Shown: positions 1 to 7,803 of the stretch, piece by piece | Layout: each line of letters begins with the position of its first letter | Numbering within the stretch: the first letter of the stretch is position 1 | Assembly (NCBI GenBank): GCA_900552975.1 | Contig: UWSL01000005.1 | Coordinates: forward strand, 1 to 28,699 | From: an uncultured Mycoplasmatota bacterium | GTDB taxonomy: Bacteria > Bacillota_I > Bacilli_A > RF39 > UBA660 | Length of the DNA: 28,699 bases | Direction: 5' to 3' | Program-made: the position numbers and the translations under genes | Notes under the pieces: generated by a model | What the model was told of the DNA's origin: nothing | The model's input: only the letters and a program-made list of their open reading frames with translations | Databases searched by the model: none

Positions 1-1448
1 ATTTAACTTTAATCTTTTTCTTATATTTATTATTTCTTTTAAGCAATAACTTAATTTCATATTTACCTTATGTCTTTATTATCTTAACGATTTTCTTAGG
101 TTATGTTTTTATTTCCAATCGCTTAAAAGAAAATATAAAAATACCTTTAAAATATACTTCACGTATTAAACGTTTAATCTTAACTAATAACATTATTCAT
201 TTAATACCTTGTATTATTATGCTTTTAACTTTTGATGAATCAGTATTGCCAGTGTATTATTTTATTCTAGGACTAATTGCTTATCTTAATTTATTTACTT
301 TAATTTTAATAAATTTCTTAAATCGTCCTTTAGAAAAATTAGTTGCTCTGCATTTTAAAAGAGAAGCAGAACGCAAGTTAAAAAGTATGACTAATATGAA
401 AGTTATTGGTATAACTGGTAGTTATGGCAAAACAAGTTCTAAGAACATTCTTTGTGATATTTTAAATATTAAATATAATGCTTTTAAAACACCAGCCAAC
501 TACAATACACCATTTGGCTTAATGATTACTATAAATAATTATCTTGATAAATATAATGATTATTTCATTGCTGAAATGGGTGCCTGTAAAAAAGGCGAAA
601 TAAAAGAACTATGTGACTTAGTTCACCCAACTTACGGAATCTTAACTAAGATTGGCTTAGCTCACCTTGAAACATTTGGTTCTGAAGAAAATATTCAAAA
701 AACTAAATTTGAACTTATTGAATCTTTACCAGAAGATGGAATTGGTGTCTTAAATGGTGATGATGAGAAACAAAAAGACTATATTCTAAAAAACAAATGT
801 AAGATTATTTGGATTGGTATTGATAATCATCGTGTAGATTGCTATGCCAAAGACATTGAATTGACTTATAAAGGAACCAAGTTTAATGTTAAATTTAAAA
901 ATCTTGATAAAGAATATAAATTTGAGACTAAACTTCTTGGTCGTGCTAATATTTACAATATTTTAGCTGGTATTGCCTTAGGTCATGAACTAGGTATATC
1001 TATTAAAGACCTACAATCAGCTGTTAAAAAAGTTTCTCCAGTAGAACATCGCCTATGTATGAAAAAATATTATGATATTAATTTAATTGACGATGCCTAC
1101 AATGCAAATCCTAACGGCTGTGAAATGGCAGTTGAAGTTTTATCTCAAATGCCTGGTAAAAAAATTATTGTTACATCAGGCATGATTGAACTTGGTTCTA
1201 AATCATATGAAAAAAATAAAGAACTAGGTTTACAAATAGCAAGCCATAAAATAGATGATGTAATCTTAATTGGTAAAGAACAAACTAAGCCAATTCAAGA
1301 TGGCTTAAAAGAATGTCAATTTAGTGAAGAACATATTCATATCTTAAATGATATAATGGATGCTTTTCCTTTAATGCAACAATTAAAAGATGGAGACACT
1401 TACGTTTTACTACAAAGTGATCTTCCTGATACATTTAATGAAAAATAA
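1..1448 (+). CDS. murF: UDP-MurNAc-tripeptide--D-Ala-D-Ala ligase (MurF), membrane-integrated form, 5' partial
   Basis: MurF adds D-Ala-D-Ala to the UDP-MurNAc-tripeptide in the last cytoplasmic step of peptidoglycan precursor synthesis. The frame is open from base 3, so the gene begins before the window and the first ATG inside it (219) is not the real start. Bases 3-320 encode hydrophobic stretches broken by a basic loop near 120-175, which I read as several membrane helices. The Mur ligase follows: P-loop GITGSYGKTSS (about 408-440), YNTPFG, EMGACKKGE, IGLAHLETFGS, NGDDE, then the C-terminal EHRL and DDAYNANPNG motifs and SGMIELG. DDAYNANP is typical of MurF rather than MurC, MurD or MurE. 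At least 482 residues are visible, and classical MurF of about 450 lacks a membrane domain. ddl follows after 27 bases, fitting a joint operon. The family is sure; the membrane topology is inferred. Confidence 0.88.
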   Translation, partial: LTLIFFLYLLFLLSNNLISYLPYVFIILTIFLGYVFISNRLKENIKIPLKYTSRIKRLILTNNIIHLIPCIIMLLTFDESVLPVYYFILGLIAYLNLFTLILINFLNRPLEKLVALHFKREAERKLKSMTNMKVIGITGSYGKTSSKNILCDILNIKYNAFKTPANYNTPFGLMITINNYLDKYNDYFIAEMGACKKGEIKELCDLVHPTYGILTKIGLAHLETFGSEENIQKTKFELIESLPEDGIGVLNGDDEKQKDYILKNKCKIIWIGIDNHRVDCYAKDIELTYKGTKFNVKFKNLDKEYKFETKLLGRANIYNILAGIALGHELGISIKDLQSAVKKVSPVEHRLCMKKYYDINLIDDAYNANPNGCEMAVEVLSQMPGKKIIVTSGMIELGSKSYEKNKELGLQIASHKIDDVILIGKEQTKPIQDGLKECQFSEEHIHILNDIMDAFPLMQQLKDGDTYVLLQSDLPDTFNEK

Positions 1449-1475
1449 TTAATAAAAAATAAGGAGTGATAATAA

Positions 1476-2660
1476 ATGATTAAAGTAGGAGTAATTTTTG
1501 GTGGTGAATCAGTTGAACACGAAGTTAGTATTATTACAGCAGTTCAAGCAATGAATTTTATTAATTCCCAAAAATATGAAGTAGTTCCTATATATATTGA
1601 TAAAAAACGTAATTGGTATACGGGTGAATTACTAAGAGAAATGGAAACATATAAAGACTTAGAAAATATTGGTAACTATGCCAAGGAAGTAACTTTAACT
1701 AGAAAAGATGATGAATTCATCTTACAAAAGAAACGTGGCATTTTTAAAGGTGTTGTTAACACCATTGATGTTGCTTTTCCGATAGTTCATGGTAAAGGAG
1801 TTGAAGATGGCTCACTATCAGGTTACTTAGAAACTATTGGTATTCCTTATGTAGGACCATCAATGTTAGGTGCATCTATTGGTCAAGATAAAGTAGTTCA
1901 AAAACAAGTTTTAGCTGCAGCTGATGTTCCTGTTGTTAATTACACTTGGTTTTATGATCAAGAATACTTAGAAGATGAAGAAACTATCTTAAAAAATATT
2001 AAAAAATTAGGTTATCCAGTTATTGTAAAACCGGCTCGTTTAGGAAGCAGTGTTGGGATAACAGTTGCTAAAAATGAAAAAGAAGTAAAAGATGCCATTG
2101 ATGAAGCAATTAAATATGATGAAAAAATCGTCGTTGAAAAAATGGTTCCAAATCTATTAGAATTAGATTGTGCTGTCTTAGGTTCTAACAATAAAATGGA
2201 ATGTTCTTTGATTGGGGAAATGATGACTAAAAATGATTTCCTAACTTTCGAAGATAAATACATTGGTAATGGTGGTAAAAAAGGACCTAAGAATGGCAAT
2301 AAAATAAGTACAAGTGGTTTTAAAATTCCTGCTGATGTTGATAAAGAAATAGAAGAAAAAATCTATGCCGAAGCCCAAAAGGCTTTCCGTGCTCTAAACT
2401 TAAGTGGTGTCACAAGATTTGATTTCCTTGTTAATCAAGAAACTAAAGAAGTTTTTGTTAACGAACCAAATACTATTCCTGGTTGTTTAGCCTTCTTCTT
2501 CTTTACACCAAAAGGGAAAAAATATCCTAAATTACTAGATGAACTAATTAACGGGGCTATTAAAGAATATAAAAATAGTCAAAAGAAAGTTACTAGTTTT
2601 GAATCTAATGTCCTAAGTACATATAATGGATCTAAGGGTGCTAAAGGAAAATTACAATAA
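1476..2660 (+). CDS. ddl: D-alanine--D-alanine ligase
   Basis: This ATP-grasp enzyme joins two D-Ala, giving the dipeptide that the upstream MurF consumes. The start follows a clear AAGGAGTG site. Motifs in order are GGESVEHEVS near the N-terminus, VHGKGVEDGSLSGYLE, YVGPSMLGASIGQDK, the ATP-grasp strand VKPARLGSSVGI, and NEPNTIPG with the metal-binding Glu and Asn. It has 394 residues, a little longer than the usual 310-370. The extra length lies in a Gly/Lys-rich loop (FEDKYIGNGGKKGPKNGNK region) and a basic C-terminal tail of about 25 residues. NEPNTIPG has Pro where Ile, Val or Pro-free residues are commonest, so it is a somewhat divergent Ddl. I see no sign that it is a D-Lac or D-Ser ligase, though sequence alone does not settle this. 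A terminator follows directly. Confidence 0.93.
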   Translation: MIKVGVIFGGESVEHEVSIITAVQAMNFINSQKYEVVPIYIDKKRNWYTGELLREMETYKDLENIGNYAKEVTLTRKDDEFILQKKRGIFKGVVNTIDVAFPIVHGKGVEDGSLSGYLETIGIPYVGPSMLGASIGQDKVVQKQVLAAADVPVVNYTWFYDQEYLEDEETILKNIKKLGYPVIVKPARLGSSVGITVAKNEKEVKDAIDEAIKYDEKIVVEKMVPNLLELDCAVLGSNNKMECSLIGEMMTKNDFLTFEDKYIGNGGKKGPKNGNKISTSGFKIPADVDKEIEEKIYAEAQKAFRALNLSGVTRFDFLVNQETKEVFVNEPNTIPGCLAFFFFTPKGKKYPKLLDELINGAIKEYKNSQKKVTSFESNVLSTYNGSKGAKGKLQ

Positions 2661-2670
2661 TAAAAGTAAG

Positions 2671-2717
2671 TCAAGAAATAAAAACGTAATTTACAAAAAT
2701 TTACGTTTTTTTCTTGA
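2671..2717 (+). terminator. Intrinsic terminator of murF-ddl
   Basis: A long two-part hairpin. The inner arms AAAACGTAA (2681-2689) and TTACGTTTT (2701-2709) pair perfectly, extended by one A-T pair. After a small bulge, TCAAGAA (2671-2677) pairs with TTCTTGA (2711-2717). The T run lies in the descending arm. It separates the murF-ddl unit from the mraZ promoter. Confidence 0.8.
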
Positions 2718-2734
2718 GCAAAAAGTAAAAATGA

Positions 2735-2763
2735 TTTACAAAAATTAGCAATTCAAGTATTAT
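2735..2763 (+). promoter_or_regulatory. Sigma-A-type promoter of the mraZ operon
   Basis: TTTACA (2735-2740), exactly 17 bases, then TATTAT (2758-2763). The predicted transcription start is near 2770, just ahead of the MraZ box and about 40 bases before the mraZ ATG. It lies downstream of the ddl terminator, so the division operon should be transcribed independently. Confidence 0.7.
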
Positions 2764-2773
2764 TATTGTAGAC

Positions 2774-2803
2774 AGTGGTACATTATGGAAGAAAGTGGGG
2801 GAC
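2774..2803 (+). promoter_or_regulatory. MraZ box: three 10-bp-phased TGG repeats
   Basis: Three units at strict 10-base spacing: AGTGGTACAT, TATGGAAGAA, AGTGGGGGAC. The TGG cores start at 2776, 2786 and 2796, one helical turn apart. MraZ is known to bind phased TGGG/GTGG-type repeats just upstream of its own gene and to autoregulate the mra/dcw operon. The repeats sit between the predicted transcription start and the ATG at 2812, so an initiation codon at 2785 would fall inside the operator. Confidence 0.72.
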
Positions 2804-2811
2804 ATAACAAT

Positions 2812-3258
2812 ATGTTCATGGGCGAATACCATCATAACATTGATGATAAAGGACGACTTATAATTCCTGCCAAGTTTCGTATTGAACTTGGTGATAAATT
2901 CATTGTTACTCGTGGCTTAGAAAAATGTCTCTACGTCTATTCTAACAACGAGTGGGAAAAAATAGTTGCCAAAATAAAAACTCTACCTTTTACCAAAAAA
3001 GACGTCCGCATATTCGTTAGAACATTTTTTTCTGGTGCTACTGAATGCGAATTTGATCGCCAAGGTCGAATTAGCATTACCTCCCCATTGGTTAGTTACG
3101 CCGATATTACCAAAGAATGTGTGATTATCGGCGCAAATGACCGACTTGAAATATGGAGTAAAGAATCGTGGGAAGAATTTATAAATACAAATTATGATAA
3201 AATAGAAGATATAGCTGAAAATTTATTTAATGGGGATGATTTTGGTGAAACATTATAG
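2812..3258 (+). CDS. mraZ: Transcriptional regulator MraZ
   Basis: This DNA-binding regulator of the division/cell-wall operon binds its own promoter repeats. The protein has two SpoVT-AbrB-like halves. The first carries MFMGEYHHNIDDKGR with the DxxxR signature (D11, R15), and the second carries ECEFDRQGRI. The reading frame opens earlier, at 2785, but that start would put MraZ-box repeats in the coding sequence and add nine residues foreign to the family. MFMGEY at 2812 is the standard N-terminus, with GGGGGA about ten bases upstream. The resulting 148 residues fit the usual 140-155. Its 3' end overlaps rsmH by 14 bases, implying translational coupling. Confidence 0.94.
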   Translation: MFMGEYHHNIDDKGRLIIPAKFRIELGDKFIVTRGLEKCLYVYSNNEWEKIVAKIKTLPFTKKDVRIFVRTFFSGATECEFDRQGRISITSPLVSYADITKECVIIGANDRLEIWSKESWEEFINTNYDKIEDIAENLFNGDDFGETL

Positions 3259-4171
3259 TGTATTATTAGAAGAAGCCATAACTGGTTTAGATATTAAACC
3301 AGATGGTATATATGTAGATGGAACATTAGGTTATGGTGGCCATAGTAGTGAGATACTAAAAAAATTAAATGAAAAGGGTCATTTATATGCTTTTGATCAA
3401 GACAAAGAAGCTTTAGCTTATTCTAAAGAACGATTATCTAAAATAAGTGACAACTTTACTTTAGTTCATTCAAACTTTGTTAATATGAAAGAAGAACTAG
3501 CTAACCTAGGTGTAACAAAAGTTGATGGCATTATCTTTGATTTAGGCCTTTCAAGTCCACAAATAGACAACAAAGAACGTGGTTTTACCTTTATGAATGA
3601 TGCTAAATTAGATATGCGTATGAATCAAGATAGTAAAAAAACCGCAGCTGACGTTGTTAATGATTATTCGGAAAAGGACTTAACTAACATATTTTTTCTA
3701 TATGGCGAAGAAAAAATGTCTCGTCAAATAGCTCATAAAATAGTTGAAACTCGTCAAACAAAACGCATTGAAACAACCAAAGAATTAGTTGATATAATTG
3801 CTAAAGCAACAAAAGCTAAATACTTTAATACAAAACACCCAGAACGTCAGATCTTTCAAGCCATTAGAATTGAAGTTAATAGTGAACTAAGCGTTTTAAA
3901 ACATGTCTTACCAGATGCTATCGACTTACTAAATCAAAACGGACGTATTTCTGTTATAACTTTCCATTCTTTAGAAGATCGTATTGTAAAACAAATATTT
4001 AAACAAGCTAGTGAAGTTGATGAATTAGTTAAAGGCTTACCTGTTATTCCACTAGAATATCAACCTAAAATAAAATTAATAAATAAAAAACCAATCTTAC
4101 CATCCGAAAAAGAACTAAATGAAAATTCTCGTAGTCGCAGTGCTAAATTACGCATTATCGAAAGGATATGA
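3245..4171 (+). CDS. rsmH: 16S rRNA (cytosine(1402)-N4)-methyltransferase RsmH
   Basis: This SAM-dependent enzyme methylates N4 of C1402 in 16S rRNA. Motifs in order are KHYSVLLEEA at the N-terminus, the SAM-binding VDGTLGYGGHS, IIFDLGLSSPQID, RGFTFMNDAKLDMRM, ERQIFQAIRIEVN, ITFHSLEDRIVK, and the C-terminal SRSRSAKLRIIE. I chose the GTG at 3245: it gives MKHYSVLL, matching the family N-terminus, with TGGGGATG at workable distance upstream. The ATG at 3230 adds five residues and has no ribosome binding site. About 308 residues is normal. The start lies inside the end of mraZ, and the stop overlaps the ftsL ATG (ATGA), so the cluster is translationally chained. Confidence 0.95.
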   Translation: MKHYSVLLEEAITGLDIKPDGIYVDGTLGYGGHSSEILKKLNEKGHLYAFDQDKEALAYSKERLSKISDNFTLVHSNFVNMKEELANLGVTKVDGIIFDLGLSSPQIDNKERGFTFMNDAKLDMRMNQDSKKTAADVVNDYSEKDLTNIFFLYGEEKMSRQIAHKIVETRQTKRIETTKELVDIIAKATKAKYFNTKHPERQIFQAIRIEVNSELSVLKHVLPDAIDLLNQNGRISVITFHSLEDRIVKQIFKQASEVDELVKGLPVIPLEYQPKIKLINKKPILPSEKELNENSRSRSAKLRIIERI

Positions 4172-4479
4172 TTCATTTGACTAAAAAAAGAAAAAAAAAT
4201 AAACGTCTTTTTCTAAAGGGCGAAGGCTTTATTTGGGCAACCATTTTTGTCCTTCTATTAGCTATTCCTGTTAGTGAAGTTTATGTAAAAGCAATCTTAT
4301 CAGAATCAAATATTGCTTTAGAAGAAGTAAAAAATAAAATTGAAAACCAAGAGGGGATTAATGAAAGTTTACAGATGGAAATAAATGAATTAGCTTCTTT
4401 AGATAAAATTCAAGAAGTTGCAAATGAAAACGGATTGACTTATAATAATAATAACGTAAAAGTAGTGGCTAATAAATAA
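4168..4479 (+). CDS. ftsL: Cell division protein FtsL-like bitopic membrane protein
   Basis: FtsL is a small divisome protein that with FtsB/DivIC activates septal FtsW-FtsI. This 103-residue protein has a basic cytoplasmic N-terminus (KKRKKNKR), one membrane helix (about residues 22-42) and an extracellular predicted coiled coil (about 50-95) with heptad-like hydrophobics. That is the FtsL layout. Sequence conservation in the family is poor, so the call leans on the position between rsmH and the division PBP. The ATG overlaps the rsmH stop. A TTG at 4177, better spaced from the AAAGGA site, is an alternative start. Confidence 0.72.
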   Translation: MIHLTKKRKKNKRLFLKGEGFIWATIFVLLLAIPVSEVYVKAILSESNIALEEVKNKIENQEGINESLQMEINELASLDKIQEVANENGLTYNNNNVKVVANK

Positions 4480-4500
4480 ATTTTATAAGGAGTAATCAAT

Positions 4501-6603
4501 ATGAGAAAAAAGAACAATACAATAACAATTAGTAAATTGATTTTTGTTGTACTTGTTCTTTCTTTTTGCGCAATAGTTATCAAACTATCTTATATTGCAT
4601 TAGCCAAAAAAATTGATGGTATTAACTTAAGTGAATTTGTTGCTAATCGCAATACTGAAACTCAAGTTTTAAAAGCCAAAAGGGGAAGTATATATTCTAG
4701 TGATAACGAATTACTAGCTAAAAATGTTAATTCCTATACAGTCATCGCTTATCTTTCACCATCAAGAACTAAAGATAAAAAAAGTCCTATGCATGTCGTT
4801 GATAAAGAAAAAACAGCAAATGAACTTTCTAAAATATTAGGAATGACACCAGAATACATTTTAAAACTACTAAGCAAAGATCGTTATCAAGTAGAACTAG
4901 GTCCTAATGGCCGTGGGATTTCTGAACTTGTTAAAAAACAGATTGAAGAGTTGAATTTACCAGGTATTGATTTTGTTTCCACTAGTAAAAGAAGTTATCA
5001 AATGGGTAGTTTAGCTCCTTATATTATTGGTTTTGCGACTTCTGATGAAGATGGTACAATAACTGGTAAAATGGGAATCGAAGCTTACTATGATGATGAA
5101 CTAGAAGGAAAAGATGGTTACAACATCTATCAAAAGGATGCCTATGGTTATACAATTCCTAATACAGAGCCAATTACTGTCGCTGCTGAATCAGGTAAAG
5201 ATATATATTTGACTATTGATAGTAAAATTCAAATGTTTGTAGAAAATGCCATTCAAGAAATTAATGAAAAAGGCAATTCTGAATGGTTAACATTCTCTGT
5301 TTTAGATGCTAAAAGTGGCGCTGTTGTAGCTTCTGGTTCTAATCCCACTTTTAACTTAAATAAACTCGAAATATCTAATTACTTAAATCCTTTAACTCAA
5401 TTTGCTTATGAACCGGGTAGTACCATGAAAATTTTTTCTTTCATGGCAGCTATGGAAAATGGCATTTATAAAGGGGATGCTCTTTATAAATCAGGAACAA
5501 TAAATGTTGATGATGCTGTTATTAAAGACTTTAATGGTGTTGGTTGGGGCGAAATAACTTATGATTCCGGCTTTGCTTATTCATCTAATGTTGCTGCCAC
5601 CAACTTAGCTCTAGCTCTTGGTCGTGATAAATTATATGATTTTTATCAAAGCTTAGGCTTTGGTCAAAAAACCGGAATAACATTGCCTGGAGAAGTCAAA
5701 GGATCAGCTAACTTTATTTATAGAAGTGAACTAGCAACTGCTTCCTTTGGTCAAGGAATTACTACAACTCCTATTCAAAATTTACAAGCTTTAACAACTT
5801 TAACTAATGGTGGCGTTGAACTACAACCTTACATAGTTGAAAAAATAGTCGATAGTCAAACAAACGAAGTATCTTACCAACACGAACGAAATGAGCTAGG
5901 TCAAAAAGTCTCTAAAGAAACAACTCAAAAATTACTTAATTTAATGTACGATGTTGTTTATAGTGGCAAAACAGATGCTAAATTTTATAAAACAGATTCT
6001 GTTAAATTAATTGGTAAAACAGGTACAGCCCAAATCGCTGGTAACAATGGTAAATATCTAACTGGTAAAAATGACTATATTAGAAGTTTTGCGGGTATTT
6101 TTCCCTATGAAAACCCTCAATATATTATTTATGTTTCTGTCAAACAATTCGATGGTGCTTATAAAGAATTTGCTCAAGTTGTTTCCAAGGTCGTTGAAGA
6201 AATAGCTAAGTATAAAAATATTACTGAAAGTACAGAAATTATTGACGCTACTAAAATTATTACTTTAGAAAATTATATTAATACAGACGTAATTGCTACA
6301 GAAGAAAAACTAAAAAATCAAAAATTAAATGTTATCAAATTAGGTAATGGCAATATTGTTATTAATCAATATCCTTTAAAGAATCGTAAGATTTTAGCTG
6401 GTAATAAAATTTTCTTAATGACCAATGGTACGGAAATAGCAATGCCAGATATAACAGGATGGAGTAGTAGTGAAGTTGCAACCTTTGCTAAAATGCTTAA
6501 TATAAAACTAAAAGACAATGGTACAGGTCATGTTACTGGTTTTAATATTCCTGTTGGAACTATTCTTAATAGTGAAAGTAAGTTAGAAGTAAATTATTCA
6601 TAA
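4501..6603 (+). CDS. ftsI: Division-type class B penicillin-binding protein with C-terminal PASTA domains (PBP2/FtsI)
   Basis: A septal peptidoglycan transpeptidase. It has an N-terminal membrane helix (about 12-32) and a pedestal domain containing AKRGSIYSSDNELLA. The transpeptidase domain carries all three active-site motifs: SxxK as S307-T-M-K310 within YEPGSTMK, SxN as S361-S-N363, and KTG at K506-T-G508 within IGKTGTAQ. The last 130 or so residues hold two PASTA-like units; the final one begins MPDITGWSSSEV, as in the PBP2x/PBP2B group. The length of 700 fits that group. A strong AAGGAG site lies 21 bases after ftsL, in the same operon. The cluster ends here with a terminator, with no mraY or murD following. 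SpoVD is the close alternative, but no sporulation genes are in view. Confidence 0.93.
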   Translation: MRKKNNTITISKLIFVVLVLSFCAIVIKLSYIALAKKIDGINLSEFVANRNTETQVLKAKRGSIYSSDNELLAKNVNSYTVIAYLSPSRTKDKKSPMHVVDKEKTANELSKILGMTPEYILKLLSKDRYQVELGPNGRGISELVKKQIEELNLPGIDFVSTSKRSYQMGSLAPYIIGFATSDEDGTITGKMGIEAYYDDELEGKDGYNIYQKDAYGYTIPNTEPITVAAESGKDIYLTIDSKIQMFVENAIQEINEKGNSEWLTFSVLDAKSGAVVASGSNPTFNLNKLEISNYLNPLTQFAYEPGSTMKIFSFMAAMENGIYKGDALYKSGTINVDDAVIKDFNGVGWGEITYDSGFAYSSNVAATNLALALGRDKLYDFYQSLGFGQKTGITLPGEVKGSANFIYRSELATASFGQGITTTPIQNLQALTTLTNGGVELQPYIVEKIVDSQTNEVSYQHERNELGQKVSKETTQKLLNLMYDVVYSGKTDAKFYKTDSVKLIGKTGTAQIAGNNGKYLTGKNDYIRSFAGIFPYENPQYIIYVSVKQFDGAYKEFAQVVSKVVEEIAKYKNITESTEIIDATKIITLENYINTDVIATEEKLKNQKLNVIKLGNGNIVINQYPLKNRKILAGNKIFLMTNGTEIAMPDITGWSSSEVATFAKMLNIKLKDNGTGHVTGFNIPVGTILNSESKLEVNYS

Positions 6604-6634
6604 AAAAAGATCTATTATTCTAGATCTTTTTTGG
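6602..6634 (+). terminator. Intrinsic terminator of the mraZ-ftsI operon
   Basis: A 12-bp perfect stem: AAAAAAGATCTA (6603-6614) pairs with TAGATCTTTTTT (6621-6632), with a six-base loop. It starts at the ftsI stop codon and ends in a T run. Confidence 0.88.
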
Positions 6635-6667
6635 TATGCTTATCTTTACACTTTGTCAGCAATTTTT

Positions 6668-6709
6668 TTGACAATTAGTTTAAAATAAAGCTATACTTTT
6701 AATAGTATA
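6668..6709 (+). promoter_or_regulatory. Consensus promoter with a palindrome over the -10 region
   Basis: TTGACA (6668-6673), 18 bases, TATACT (6692-6697). The -10 hexamer is also the left arm of an inverted repeat, TATACT-N6-AGTATA (6692-6709), which spans the predicted start site. The repeat could be an operator or chance in AT-rich DNA. It drives the 6728 gene, which has an AAGGAG ribosome binding site. Confidence 0.65.
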
Positions 6710-6727
6710 ATAATAAGGAGAAATAAT

Positions 6728-7765
6728 ATGAGTATATATGAAGATATTATTAATAGTATAAATGTTGAAGGTTTAAGCAAGTTAGAAATTGCCCGTCTAT
6801 TATATATTGAATTAGGTAAAAGAATAAGTTTTAGTACTAAGTATCAAAACACTGATGAAAAAACAATGTTTAAGATGCATTCGGATGATTTTGATGCCAA
6901 AAATTCTAGCGTTAGTCAAGCTAATTGTGTTATGTGGTCCAAAACATATAGCGCATTATTAGCTTACTATGGAATTGAAAATCGTATTATTAATAAATGG
7001 CATCAATATGTTGAATTTTTTATTGAAGGTCAAAGATGGGTTGCTGATGCAACTTATGGTAAATACACTGATTTAGCGAGAATCCATAATGGTGATGATA
7101 CTACTCAATTTGGCTTAAGCATGTATCAAAAAGACGAAGAAAAATCATCAAATTACCCCGTTTATGATGTTAGGATAATTAAATTACTTGAAGAAATAGA
7201 TGAAAAAATAGGTTATCGTAACAACAAATATCATGAATTAGAAGAATTAAAAAAACTTCTAGCAGGAATTAAAAATGGTTCTTTTGACGTTACCGAATAT
7301 GGAATTGATAACTCAGTAGAAGGTAAATTACAATTTTTATTTGCTAAAGTTGGTAAAATGAGTAATGGTTTTTATGAATCTAAAAATTATCTTTATGCAC
7401 TTGAAAAATTTATGTTAGGTAGTGAAGAGTTAAAAATGATTCATGGAACTGACTTAAAACGTACTAGACTAGACGGGGAAGTTGATATTATTCAAATTAT
7501 TAGTCTTTTAGAAAATAACATTTATCATTACTATATACTTTGCCCTACGATGGCGTTAAAAGAAGTTCAATCTAAAGATATTAGTGATTTGGCTCTACTC
7601 GGTTATGGTATCGAAAAAGAAATACCTGGAATAATCTATCCTAAAAATTTTAAACCAGGCATAAGACCAAAAAAATGGAAATTAAAATTAGAAAGAATAA
7701 TTAATCAAGGTCATATCAAACAGTCCAATATTCAAGAGTATGAAAAAAGAACCTTCACTTTATAA
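6728..7765 (+). CDS. Cytoplasmic transglutaminase-fold (papain-like) protein, function unknown
   Basis: Residues 60-110 match a transglutaminase-like core. Cys67 starts a helix (NCVMWSKTYSALLAYYGI), followed by His92 (WHQYVEFFIEG) and Asp107 (WVADATY), the order and local context of the Cys-His-Asp triad (helix with C, 'GI', 'H-x-x-V-E-x-x-x-x-G-x-W', 'D-x-T'). The fold includes proteases, amidases and cross-linking enzymes, so the reaction cannot be named. The remaining 235 residues are mostly polar and helical, and I do not recognise them. No signal peptide or membrane helix is seen, which suggests an intracellular role, whereas many bacterial transglutaminase-like proteins are exported. 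It is monocistronic, between the ftsI terminator and a terminator shared with pyk. Confidence 0.62.
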   Translation: MSIYEDIINSINVEGLSKLEIARLLYIELGKRISFSTKYQNTDEKTMFKMHSDDFDAKNSSVSQANCVMWSKTYSALLAYYGIENRIINKWHQYVEFFIEGQRWVADATYGKYTDLARIHNGDDTTQFGLSMYQKDEEKSSNYPVYDVRIIKLLEEIDEKIGYRNNKYHELEELKKLLAGIKNGSFDVTEYGIDNSVEGKLQFLFAKVGKMSNGFYESKNYLYALEKFMLGSEELKMIHGTDLKRTRLDGEVDIIQIISLLENNIYHYYILCPTMALKEVQSKDISDLALLGYGIEKEIPGIIYPKNFKPGIRPKKWKLKLERIINQGHIKQSNIQEYEKRTFTL

Positions 7766-7771
7766 ATAAGC

Positions 7772-7803
7772 AAAAAAAATACATCAAATGATGTATCTTT
7801 TTT
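7772..7803. terminator. Bidirectional terminator between convergent genes
   Basis: ATACATC (7779-7785) pairs with GATGTAT (7790-7796) around an AAAT loop. An A run precedes it (7772-7778) and a T run follows (7798-7803), so it can end transcription from both the 6728 gene and pyk. It overlaps the last base pairs of pyk. Confidence 0.8.

Noticed and set aside
2012..2299. 95-codon minus-strand ORF inside ddl
   Set aside because: Fully antisense to a clear Ddl, no ribosome binding site, and a composition expected from the complement of Lys/Gly-rich coding.
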